Origin: Tilletia caries
Lineage: Eukaryota > Basidiomycota > Exobasidiomycetes > Tilletiales > Tilletiaceae
Direction: 5' to 3'
Assembly (NCBI GenBank): GCA_032718865.1
Contig: JALUTQ010000028.1
Location: 620,001 to 684,000 of the forward strand
DNA: 64,000 bases
Position numbers and translations under genes: made by a program. The notes beneath the pieces are model-generated. The model was not told the origin of the DNA and did no database searches. It saw only the letters and a program-made list of their open reading frames with translations. Below, in pieces: positions 34,916 to 45,149 of this stretch (positions are counted from its first letter, which is position 1; each line of letters starts with the position of its first letter).

Positions 34916-36340
34916 ATGGCCGACCCTCCGCCAGCGCCCTGGATTGGGTCAGTAGCACCAGAATCGGTGCTGTGGCCTGGCGTGGAAGGCACACAACAGG
35001 CGGCGGAGTGGCATAATGCGCCCATCAATACTTGGTTTCTACCAAAATACGCCTTCCTGCCGCATCCAGTCGTGCCGGATGAAGATATCGGTGGGATGCT
35101 CACGGAGCTGAGCGCTACACTCCGGCAGCGCCTCGACGCTGTGCCTCCACCGCCGCCGCCTCGTCGGACCAGGCCTGGAGAGCACCAAAACAATTCGCGA
35201 TTGAAGACCTATCGCACCCGGCTTCGGCCGAATACACAACAAAAGGAGGCACTTCGAAAAACGGCTGGAATATTCAGGTGGACGTACAACCGGGCGGTGG
35301 CGTACCTCAAGGCTCACCCAAACGCCTCTTTAACCAACGTCCGGGAACATTCAGTCACAGAAGATGGCCTTCCCCTCATGAACCTGTCATGGGTGACTCC
35401 GGTGCCATACAGCATCAGGGAGCAGGCGTGCCTCGAGGCCCATACAGCGCTTCAGAATGGCTTGGAGGCCGTTCGGGACGGCGATATTCCGAACTTCGAG
35501 CTGAAGTTCCGGAAAAAGCGGGCGCTCTTCTCCTCCTTCCGAATTCGGAAACGTGACTGGGACGGAGGATGCCTCAAGATCTCAAATTTTGGTCTGGGTC
35601 CAGGTCAGCACCAGACCAGGATTCAGACGGGGATCGACGTTCCATCGCTGGAGCATGATGGGGCATGCATCAAGCAGGAGAACGGGTCATGGTTCCTGCT
35701 TTGGCAGAAGGACATGGGGGAACAGAAGATGCGGGTTCCGGCAGCACGTGGCCCAGAAATGTGCGCCATTGACCCCGGCGTTCGGACATTTGCCACGCTT
35801 TACGACCCTTTGCGGGGAATGACGGCAAAATTTGGCGATGGAGACCACAAGCGTCTTTTCCGCCTCGGTACGCACTTGGATCAGTTGATCTCGCGATCAA
35901 CCCAAGCTTCAGCAAAAAAGCGTTACCGTATGCGCCGCGCCGCAAATCGACTGCGTGCAAGAATCCGGCATCTCGTCGACGAGCTTCATTGGAAGCTGCG
36001 TGGCTACCTCAAGCAAAATTTCGACACTGTGCTGCTGCCAACATTCAACGCGCACCAGATGTCTCGGCGAGGTCAAAGGCGGATCGGGCGAAAGACAGTC
36101 AGAGCCATGATGTCGTGGGCGCACGGTCGCTTCAGAAGCCGATTAAATGAAGCTATGGAGGTCGTCGAGGTGGTGGAGGACTGGACATCCAAGGTCTGCT
36201 CAACGTGCGGCACGGTCAATTACAGACTTGGAGGCAGCGAAATCCACCGCTGCCCCGGATGTCTCACAGCCTCGGATCGAGACGTCAATGGCGCGAAAAA
36301 CATTTTCCTCCACTGGAAATATGATTTTCTCAACCAGTGA
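34916..36340 (+). CDS. Fanzor (eukaryotic TnpB-like RNA-guided nuclease)
   Basis: Fanzors are eukaryotic relatives of IS200/IS605 TnpB and Cas12; studied members are nuclear, RNA-guided DNA nucleases using a guide RNA transcribed from the 3' end of their locus. ATG 34916 (CACCATGG) gives 474 aa in one exon. A lineage-specific N-terminus (1-90) with a proline run precedes the TnpB-like helix-turn-helix/REC part (LKTYRTRLRPNTQQKEALRK, 97-116). RuvC-I is AIDPGVRTFATLYDP (D286). The usual RuvC-II site (VLLPTFNAHQMSRR) has no acidic residue; E421 in VVEDWTSKVCSTCG is a good replacement. The zinc ribbon is C428/C431...C446/C449, and RuvC-III is SDRDVNGAKNI (D456). A basic helical insert lies at 332-350. 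No frameshift or stop is seen. Confidence 0.9.
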   Translation: MADPPPAPWIGSVAPESVLWPGVEGTQQAAEWHNAPINTWFLPKYAFLPHPVVPDEDIGGMLTELSATLRQRLDAVPPPPPPRRTRPGEHQNNSRLKTYRTRLRPNTQQKEALRKTAGIFRWTYNRAVAYLKAHPNASLTNVREHSVTEDGLPLMNLSWVTPVPYSIREQACLEAHTALQNGLEAVRDGDIPNFELKFRKKRALFSSFRIRKRDWDGGCLKISNFGLGPGQHQTRIQTGIDVPSLEHDGACIKQENGSWFLLWQKDMGEQKMRVPAARGPEMCAIDPGVRTFATLYDPLRGMTAKFGDGDHKRLFRLGTHLDQLISRSTQASAKKRYRMRRAANRLRARIRHLVDELHWKLRGYLKQNFDTVLLPTFNAHQMSRRGQRRIGRKTVRAMMSWAHGRFRSRLNEAMEVVEVVEDWTSKVCSTCGTVNYRLGGSEIHRCPGCLTASDRDVNGAKNIFLHWKYDFLNQ

Positions 36341-36465
36341 CAGCGCGACAGCGACATATTCTCTTCTTCTTTTTCCTTTTCCTCCACATTTTCCTTTCAC
36401 TTTCTTTTCCTTGCGCTCTTCTCGCTTTCTTTTTCCCTTTTTGCCTTTTCTTTCCGGAAAAATGC

Positions 36466-36487
36466 CGCCGATCACACGTGATCGGCG
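36466..36487 (+). repeat. 10-bp perfect inverted repeat downstream of the Fanzor
   Basis: CGCCGATCAC-AC-GTGATCGGCG can form a 10-bp stem. It lies 126 bp after the stop codon, behind a C/T-rich tract, and contains CACGTG, the hexamer repeated in the Fanzor leader. In Fanzor and TnpB loci the guide RNA begins near the 3' end of the ORF and ends at the element boundary, so this hairpin is a candidate part of that RNA or of the element end. A second small palindrome, CTGTAC...GTACAG, follows at 36530-36544. Confidence 0.5.
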
Positions 36488-36667
36488 TTTGGGAGCTGCA
36501 CCCCTTTGGCTTCGGCCATTGCACTAGTCTGTACATAGTACAGGCTTGAAATGCAGCGTGTTGGCCGGATAAGCGCCAGTCAGAAACATTGCATTACACC
36601 GCGTTTGTAATGGGCAAGTTTGTAATGGGATCTCGATCTCTCTCTTCCTCGGTCTCTCCCTGTCAAC

Positions 36668-36910
36668 ATGTCCGAATTCGCGACGACCATCTCGAGCGCG
36701 CGCGACCGATTCGACTCGCACACAGCATCCGCACGCACAGCACTCAGCAGCCAGCAGTCGGCATCCGGAATCCGGAATCCGGAGAATTCACGGCGCAGCG
36801 CTCCTCTTTCCCCCGGCATCCAGCTGGCCAACCCGCAGGCGGATCAGACAAAAAACACTCCTAGCAATCGCAGCGTGCATCGCGCAGATCGGAGGGCGGA
36901 CAGTCTTTGA
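36668..36910 (+). CDS. Short hypothetical ORF upstream of ATG4
   Basis: An 80-codon frame starts at ATG 36668 in a reasonable context (TCAACATGTC) after a C/T-rich leader and reads MSEFATTISSARDRFDSHTA... It is Ser/Asn-rich, with no recognised domain. It could be the first exon of a gene, an upstream ORF of ATG4 or chance. Confidence 0.2.
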   Translation: MSEFATTISSARDRFDSHTASARTALSSQQSASGIRNPENSRRSAPLSPGIQLANPQADQTKNTPSNRSVHRADRRADSL

Positions 36911-37124
36911 AGACAGTCTGGAAGGAAGCAAATTGGACAGGTGAGCCAATCGCCGTGCGCGCTGCCTGCTTGTTGTTCTTCCCGCTTAACTTCGCTCTTT
37001 GTCTCCTCCTTCTCCCCCTCGCACGGCTTGTTGGCTGTCGCACTCCATCTTTCCGTCTCATTTCATGGCGGTCCTCCCAGTCGCTCTGCCACTGTGAACA
37101 CAGCACATCTCTGATCTCTCCGCC

Positions 37125-40100
37125 ATGTCGACAGGGACCGGCACTCCTACCGACACAGCCGGCTCGGCGCAAGGCTCACCTATCCTCGGAGAGATAACAC
37201 CAGGCCAGGGATCATACTACTCGTCGTCAAGCCGTGTATTCCACGATGACTCAGAAAGCAGTGGGATTCAGAGCTCCACAGACGAAGAGATGATGACTTC
37301 TCACTCCGGCGCACGGAGCGAGGACGCATCAGACACGATGGATCACACTCAGGACTTGACAGAGTCGGCGGACGGCATCGGTCACCTGGCTGAGCCTTCA
37401 GACGATACCATATACAACCATCCCAATGGGTCCCAAATCTCCACAGCCCCGCCCTCGTCTTGGGTTGCTCGTCTCACCGGCCGGAACCGATCTTCGAGTG
37501 TGGACTCGCCCTCACACACCCATTACTCTTTCCCAACCCGTCTGCGGACCACCACCGTCGTAGAAATCGATGCGTCTAGGCAGGCGCAAGCCGCTAATGA
37601 CAACAATCTGGCACATCTTCCCGGAGGTCCGGATATCGTCGTCTCCTCGAGTTCGTCGGTGAAATCTCCGCCCAGTCAGCCGCGGAACAGGATCTCCCTG
37701 TCCCGTCTCTCGCTCAGCCGCTCAGGGAAAAGTGCAGATCGGACCGAGCTGTATATACCGCGACCTTCTCGGCCTCCCACCAGCTCTGGCATCGCGCAGT
37801 CCAGCATGAGCAATCCGTCCGATGTTCACCATCTTCAGCGCACCCTTTCGGTCAATTCGATGCGCGTAGATCCCTCCGCGTCCTCTGAACATGTTGCAGG
37901 CGACTCATTGAATGCGGCACCCGACCGGCAAGGAGGCCGGCGCAAGCTTTTCAACCGCTCATCAAACACGAGCGCCTCGAGCATCCGGACACCGGAGATC
38001 GGGCGGCGAGGTTCGGACCAGAGTACGCAACCGGCTCCACCTCCCTCGTCCAGCGGGAAGGCTCGACAGATCTTGAGGTATCTGGACAGCGCGACGAGCG
38101 GACGAAATGCACAGAATCACAGGGAATACGACCTTGCCAGCATCAAGGGCAGCAATGTTTCATCCGACACGTTGGCCAGCGTCAACACCACAGATGCACG
38201 GCGGCGTTCCGGGGAGAGCACATTTACCACCTCGGTCGCAGGATCGATTCCGGCGTGGGCGAGACGCATCGGGAAGTCCAACAAATCTGGATCTGTATAT
38301 GGTGTTGGGTCTGGCTCTCCTGGCTCCGCGTTCGCGCACGCCTCCCCTAATATGAATTCGGGGAGACCAGGTAGAGGCGATCGAGAAGCGTCTCCGGCAT
38401 TCTCCGACGATAGCAACGCACCGGATGCGAGGTCGTCATACCCGTCTGGAATGTCCGCCTCGACACATTCAGGCTCGGAGAGCACCGGAGCGCACAGCAA
38501 CAGTGGCCGCGGACCGCTTCCGCCCACACCTCAGACAGCTCCACTCGCGCCAGCGCAGCAAGCTAACCGTCCGACTTCGTCAGGAGCTATGGTCAGCTCT
38601 TCGACTTCACGTTTCAGTTTACCGCTGCCCAGTGGCACCGGACTATTCCGGTTCTTCATCGATCCTGACGCCAGTTCTAGCAGCCTTGGCAAAGGCGCTT
38701 CTGTGGTGGACCAGCAGGGTATATGGCTGCTCGGTGTCTGGCACGGTCCGACTCAGCCCGATGGACAACAGGACGGCGACTCGTCGCCAGCGACCTCCGT
38801 GCCCCCGAATGCTGCCCCCATACCAGTGCCCTCAAAGTCAGCAGGTCCGAGCTCGTTCAATCCCAGCGAGCGTCGACAGAGCCCGGCTGCATCTATTCAG
38901 CGAGGCTCCGTGTCTTCCCACTCTCGAAGCAGTGAAACGCCAGTGTTCCCTCGGAATGTCAGCAGTGATGCTCTGAACAGTCCAAGCACATCTGCACCGA
39001 GCTCCTTCTCTGCCCAAAGTTCCCCTGAGAAGGTACACACAAGGCTGCCTCCGACAAGTGTCAGCTCGGGGTCGATCTCGACTCGGTCTAGCCTGGACAA
39101 TGCGAATGGCCCGTATGTCCCTTCGCATCAGAGTCGCTCCAGTGCAGGTAAGGGCAAGAGTGTAGAACGAACCATTCCTGAAGCCCGGAGGAATCGTCCG
39201 CCTGCGTTGGATCGAGGTTCTTCACAAGAGGGGAGCGCGTCTATTGGTGGAACGGACTCGGGGACTCTGTCGGAGCGGTCCATCAACTCGGAAGAGCGAG
39301 CATATACCCCCTCGTCTTCAGATGTCGCGAACACACCACTACAGAGCCCGCCGACACCACAGACGACATCTCGCTTCGAAAAGCAAGCTGCGATTGCCTC
39401 TGCCCAAGCGGCGATCTCCGGCACGCGTCCGGCTGCATCATATACGGGAGCAGAACCTGCAAGACAGACCTCGCTTGAAGAGGCGCTGCGATGGCAGGCC
39501 AATTTCCAGGCCGATTTCAGCTCGCGAGTTTGGTGCACGTACCGGAATCACTTCACGCCGATTGCTCGGGATGGGACCATCTCCGCCCAAGCTGAGGCAG
39601 GGCCACTGCAGCCTGGTGCTGGCAGTGGGACCGGTGATGCGCTCTACCCACTGGCTACGCCTCAGACGGCTGGCGCGGGTGCCTGGCCAGGAGGCCCGGG
39701 TCAATCTGTGCGGCAGTGGATTGGTCGCAGGCTAGGCGAGGGTGGATCATCACATGACCTCTTGAGCTCCTCGCCCAGTCAGAGCAGTCAGATGGGCACG
39801 GTTTCCACCAGTCCGAGTATGAGCACGATGCCCTCCTCTAGCACAACTGCGACAATGGGAGGTCTGATGTCGCCTGGGAGTGCGTTTGCGAGAAGTCCGA
39901 ATGCAAACGCGGGGAGCGCGTATGTTCCAGGCGGCGGGGGTGGATTGCTGTCGGCCACGGGTAGCGTTGCTGGTGGACTCGGTGAGAAGATGGGGATACC
40001 AAATCTGTGGGGCCGAGCTACTGCGGCTGCTCAGGCTGTCGGTCTGACGGGGAGGTCAGGCCTGACCACCGACGCTGGTTGGGGCTGCATGCTACGGACA

Positions 40101-42439
40101 GGACAGTCGCTGTTGGCGAATGCGCTGATGGACATCCACTTGGGTCGGGAATGGCGGCGGAAGGAGAATCCGGTCTCTCAACGCATCACTGCGTTGCAGC
40201 AGGCTTTGCAAACTTCACCATCGGTGGCCAACGCTTTCGCCATGTCTCTACCCCTTCATATGCCTCCAGAGGTGACGTTGCTGGATACCAGTGATCCGGC
40301 GTACGAGATGAAGCGGCAAGCCTTGGAGGAGCACTGGCAGGTCGCCAAGACCGAGTACGCCAAGTACGTCCGGCTGATCAGCTGGTTCTTGGATGACCCG
40401 TGCTTTGCCTGTCCGTTCTCGGTGCATCGCATGGCACGAGAAGGAAAGCGACTAGGGAAGGATGTGGGGGAGTGGTTCGGTCCTTCTACAGCGGCTGGTG
40501 CGATCAAGCAGCTCGTCAACGAGTTCCCTGAGGCGGGGCTTGGCGTTTGTTTGGCTGTCGATCAGGTTGTCTACCTGGCGGATGTCAAAGAGGCGGCTTT
40601 GGACAGTAGCAGGGGCGGAGTGAGCAGGGCTGGCCAGCTCGCGGGGCGATGGGATCGGCCTGTGCTGATTCTGATCAACATCAGACTCGGCATTGACTGC
40701 GTCCATCCGCGTTACTATGATTCTGTCAAGGTGAGTCTCTCGAATCAAACGCGCTAACACGGTCGCGTATTTACCTTCGACCTTCCTTTTTTTTCGCGCT
40801 CCAGAACATTTTCACTTTCCCTCAAAGCGTCGGAATTTCTGGTGGCCGTCCGAGTTCTTCTTACTATTTCATGGGGTGCCAGGAAAACACCCTCTTCTAC
40901 TTAGACCCGCACAACGTTCGTCCGGCAGTCCCGTACCAAGCATCGCCCCGATCTCCTAACCGACACGGCTCGACCCCAGATCTTACTGGCCAAGCGGGCC
41001 AGGAGGGATCTGTCAGCTTGACCGAGCAAGACGTCTGGCAGGACGACTGGTGGTGTCAGGCCTACTCCGAAGCACAGCTGAACACGTTCCACTGCGAGAA
41101 GGTGCGAAAGATGCCGATGAAAAGTCTGGATCCCAGCATGTTGCTCGGGTTCCTCGTCAAAACTGCCGAACAACTCGAAGACTTTTGTGCACGCGTCAAG
41201 AAGCTTCCTGAACCCATCTTCAGCGTGGCGGATCATGCACCGCGCTGGGATGCTGTGGATGATGATGACGAGCTGGACGCCGCGATGGAGAGCTTCTCCG
41301 AATCTTCCGTCGACGTGGACGAGGACAAGGTGGACAGCAACGAGTCAGGGGAGAACAGCGATGACATCGACTTCGACTCTGGTGCTGTCTCGGTTCCCGA
41401 GCCGAAGACGATCGTCGGAAGCGAGGCATTCGCCCCTGGTCCGTCGCGCTCGACAAAGCAACAGACCCGATCCCCCCTCGTGGCCCAGAAGGTAGCTCCG
41501 ATCCAGTTCCCCGTGATGCGTTCGGATGACTTCGATGGCGGTGACGTTGACGCGGAGGATGAGCAGACCACAGTTGGACATGGCACGTACGACGCCAATC
41601 GGCGGCGAACCTCGTCTACGCGCAAGTCGAGCTCTCGACGTATCTCCGGTATCGGCCGACGGAGGATCCAGAGACAGTCTGGGGACGCGTTCCACATGTC
41701 TACGGCATCTTCGAACACTACCTTCGCTCCGACGGGGCGGTATGGATCCGGCATAAGCAGTCGTCAGACGTCCGGCGCTTCTACAGCTCGCGAGTTCTCC
41801 TTCTCGATGCCGGTCTCTCGGCCGGGAGATGGCGGGCCCAACACCAGTACGGGATCGCACTCCGAGATTTCCCCTTCCGCTTCGACGGAGAGAGGCGATC
41901 ACACTTATCATCGGAAAGTGTCGTCCCAGGAGCGTGCGCAGCAGACAGAGTCTGGGAACGACAGCGTTGTAATGGTCGAGGCCCCGGAGTCGTCCGGGAA
42001 GTCAAGGTTGACGAGGATCTCAGCTGAGGAAGCGAGGGAAGCCGAGGAGACGAGCTATGTGGTGACGCAGGCTGGTTCCCTTTCTTCCGACGACGGCGAT
42101 TCGACATGGTCGAATTTGAGTTTGGCGGACCAGCGACACGGTTCTCAACAAGATCGCCTCACGACTCCGAGCAGCAGTGCCGAGGAAGCGGAGGATGGGG
42201 TCGAGGAGGATGAGATCCTGATTCCTTCTGGGGTGCACTCTTCTCATACCTCGACTCGGTCCGCGCAGGAGGAGGAGCCGGTGGGCGAGCAGCGGTACGC
42301 GTATGTGTCCTCGAGCTCGCCGGAGGAAAGGGAAGGGGCGGAGGTTCCGATCCGTCGGCAGGAGTCTGCTGGCGTCGCCCGAAACTTGTCCGGCACGTCA
42401 CTGGGTGGTGGTCCTCGACAACGGCCCAATGTTCAGTAG
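37125..42439 (+). CDS. ATG4: Atg4 cysteine protease, very long form
   Basis: Atg4 trims Atg8 to expose its C-terminal glycine and later removes it from lipid. Exons 37125-40730 and 40805-42439 (GTGAGT...CCAG) give 1746 aa. The protease core occupies roughly residues 760-1300. The catalytic cysteine is Cys988 in DAGWGCMLRTGQSLLANAL, and the Asp/His pair is in FYLDPHNVRPAV in exon 2, after GISGGRPSSSYYFMGCQ. Two further core pieces (ARVWCTYRNHF-type segment near 39520; RIRWFLDDP-like ISWFLDDPCFACPFSVH) match the family. About 750 N-terminal and 400 C-terminal residues are Ser/Pro-rich and disordered, so the protein is three to four times the usual 400-500 aa. The acidic tail (EEDEILIPSG) could hold an Atg8-interacting motif (inference). 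Confidence 0.92.
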
Positions 42440-42711
42440 TAGTAAGGTTTTCTTTTCTCCGCTTCTCCCTTTTCGTCTTCCCAGTTTCCCTATGACCCGC
42501 GGCAGCCTACTTCATTGATCTTGTTGAACGTTGAACATTGCATTCATATTTCATTGCGGTTCCTGAACGAGGTTGTGATGTCCGAGGACAAGTTCTCTCC
42601 AGACAGGCACAAACATGCATGCTGTCGCGGCTCGACGATCGACTTGACATCTCAATTAAAGACGACTTCGTTCATCAGCCACGGTTGAACGCCTCGCGGG
42701 CTGAAAGTTGT

Positions 42712-43775
42712 TGAGGAAGCAGGACACGTGGGTTTTAGTGCTACCTCGAATATGTGGGTAAAGAGAGCTTGTAGGTCTGGGTCGAGAGTCTGCCTGTAGG
42801 GAGTTATATAAGAGAGAGGGAAAGGAGAAGTAAAAGGAGTGTGTGAGCACGCTGGACTTGAATGTACTTCCAGGAGGGAGACAGACTGACAGTTGTGGGT
42901 GCAATCTGGGCTTGATTCTCGGTGCAGAAGGAGGGAAATTGTACAGTGACCGGATTCGTGGGTCTCCTTTTTATCCTTTCTCGTGCCCTCTCCTGATCCC
43001 TTCCTTCCTCGTCTTCTGATTCCCCTCTGTGTCCTCCGCAGCATCCCACTCCCTTACTCTTCCCAGGTTCTCCTCCTGTTCCATCCCGTCGATCCCGCAC
43101 CTCCCCAGTCTTCCACCTCTCCTTCTCCTGTCCTGCTCGGCTGCTCGTCCTGCCTCGAAACCGGGAGACATCCGTCCGTTGATTGGCACTTGCGGAGGAG
43201 GGAACGTGGTCGTGATTGGGGCTGGCCGTGCTAGGGGAGCGCTGAACGTGGTCGTAATTGGGACCGGTCGTGCCCGGGGAGTGCTGAACGTGGTCGTGAT
43301 TGAGCTTTGAGGAGCGTCATGCTCGTCCTGTTGTATGAAGGGGGGGGTGGTCTGGATGGGAAGGAAGGCGAGCTGTGAATGGAAGGATGGGCAATGATTG
43401 CCCGAAAGTGGGCTTCGAACGTGGACGAGATTGGCCTGTTGCTTCTTCGGGTGTGTCTCGACTTGCTCGTCTGGCGCTTGTCCTTGTCCGGCTGCCATCT
43501 TCCAGAGATGAGCAGCGCACGTTGCTGTCGCTTCTCGTTTCTGTGGGAGGAGAAGAGAGGACATCTTGATTGGGCTGGGGGAGTGATGAGTGTGATGGAA
43601 GGGATAGTGGTGTTGGTTCTTGCTCTTATTGAGGATGATGAATTGTCGAGGTTCGAGGGTCGAGGGATGCGGTCCTGTCGTCATGGGATCGATGGCTCGG
43701 TCTTCTCCCGGTTCAAGTAACTCTCCTTTTCGTCTTATGACCCCTCCTTGGACGAGTGGCGGTCCAGCTACCACA
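42712..43775 (-). repeat. 3' LTR of the retrotransposon
   Basis: 1064 bp, TGTGGTAGCT...GCTTCCTCA read on the minus strand. A TATATAA-type box lies near 42804-42811. The interior contains a long open frame (from 43653 leftwards) with three repeats of an ITTTF(S/P)P-like motif; see the 5' LTR. Confidence 0.93.
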
Positions 43776-43787
43776 GCTCCCCCCGGC
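43776..43787 (-). other. Polypurine tract next to the 3' LTR
   Basis: Read on the minus strand, CGGGGGGAGC abuts the 3' LTR, the expected place and composition for the second-strand primer of reverse transcription. Confidence 0.65.
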
Positions 43788-43839
43788 CGAAGTGACTTGA
43801 GCTTGGTGCGAGAGTCATCCAAAAAAGGGAGCGGACCGC

Positions 43840-45149
43840 CTAGTATTGGCCAGCCAGGTCCGAAGGGAAGCGGGACGGCGGGATCCGACCCTGCAGGTAC
43901 GGGTTGTATTGGTTCGCTGTCGGCTGCATGTTTGGTGCGCTCGGAGGGAAGCTGATGCCGTTGTCGAGGATGTATGGCGTGAACTGCGGGTACATGGTCA
44001 CAGTCGGGGGAATGTCCCGATGGGGAAGTGCCGGCCTGGTAATCCGAGCTCTGGGCAGGCGAAGGGGGACCATTGGAGATGTTGAAGACGACGGCGCCGG
44101 TGGAACGGTTTCGATGTGTGTTCCCGAGCCGTCAATGTCCGATGTGGCGCTGATGCGCTGCTCGACGTGGTTGGGAACGGAAGGAGGACTATCGACAACG
44201 CCTGCAGCCGAAGGAACCGGGCGCGAGAAGTAGCGTTTGACGTGCTTGGCGGCATAGGTCCTGCTCATGCGGGTGCCGTCGACCTCCCGTAATGCATAAG
44301 ATCCTCCTGGAAGTTGTCGCTCCACGCGATAAGGTCCGAGCCAACGATCTTGAGCCCGCTGATCGTGCGTCGGGTTGCTGACGATGACCAAGGTTCCCGC
44401 AGGTAGCGGCTCGCGCAGGAGATGAGCGTTGCGGGAGTCTGCATATGTTCGTCCTTGTAGGCGCGAGTGCTCCAATCGAAGCTTGGCTAGATGAAGATCG
44501 TCCATCCGTCGCTTCAACTGTCGTGTTCTTGCCGCGATCAGTTCTGCCGGTGTGGTGATTGTGTCCCAGTCAAAAAGGACGAAGGTGGCCAGCTCGACGT
44601 CCATGGGGATCACCGGCTCCATGCCGTACACGAGTTCGAAAGGGGAAGCTGAGGTCGTACGCCGAGTTGTGATCCGGTCCGCCCAGAGGACGTAGGGAAG
44701 GTAGCTCGCAGTGTTACTGCGGTCATCGTAGGACGCCTTCAGAATGCCTTCAACAAGTGGCCCGTGGCCTCTTTCGACCTCCGTGTTTCCTTCGGGATTG
44801 TATGGCGTAGAGTATGCGTGATTGAATCCCAAGTGCTTGATCAGCCAAGTCGTCTCGCCGGCATTCTCGGTGCCGTTGTCCGTCAGAATGGTTCTGATGA
44901 TACCTCCGTATCGTGACAGAACGTCTTCTTCGAGGAAAGCCCGAACTGATGAAGCGCTCTTGTCCCCCAGAAGCCTGGCCTCTGGCCAGCCAGTGAATGC
45001 GTCACGGGCTACCACTAGGTATCGTTTGGGACCCACGCCTTGGCCGAGGTCGACGATGTCCATGTTAAAGCGTTCGAACAGGTTCGGTATAGGCGCATGA
45101 CGAGCGGGCTCCCTCTGCGAGCGGTGTTCGCGTCGTTGGCAGGGGTCAC
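43840..45149 (-). pseudogene. Retrotransposon integrase, C-terminal portion
   Basis: This part begins just after the inserted array with the second half of the integrase zinc-binding motif (DPCQRREH) and continues through the core: D in NMDIVDLG, D in LTDNGTEN and E in NTEVERGH (about 34 residues apart). A basic C-terminal region (GPYRVERQLPGGSYALREVD) and a Pro/Ser-rich tail end at 43840. No chromodomain was seen. The frame is the same as that of pol on the far side of the array: the inserted 2740 bp plus the 5-bp duplication is a multiple of three, so the break is due only to the insertion. Confidence 0.9.

Noticed and set aside
42971..43822. 283-codon frame in the 3' LTR as a host gene
   Set aside because: It is the LTR frame extended by chance past the LTR edge; the other LTR ends it earlier.
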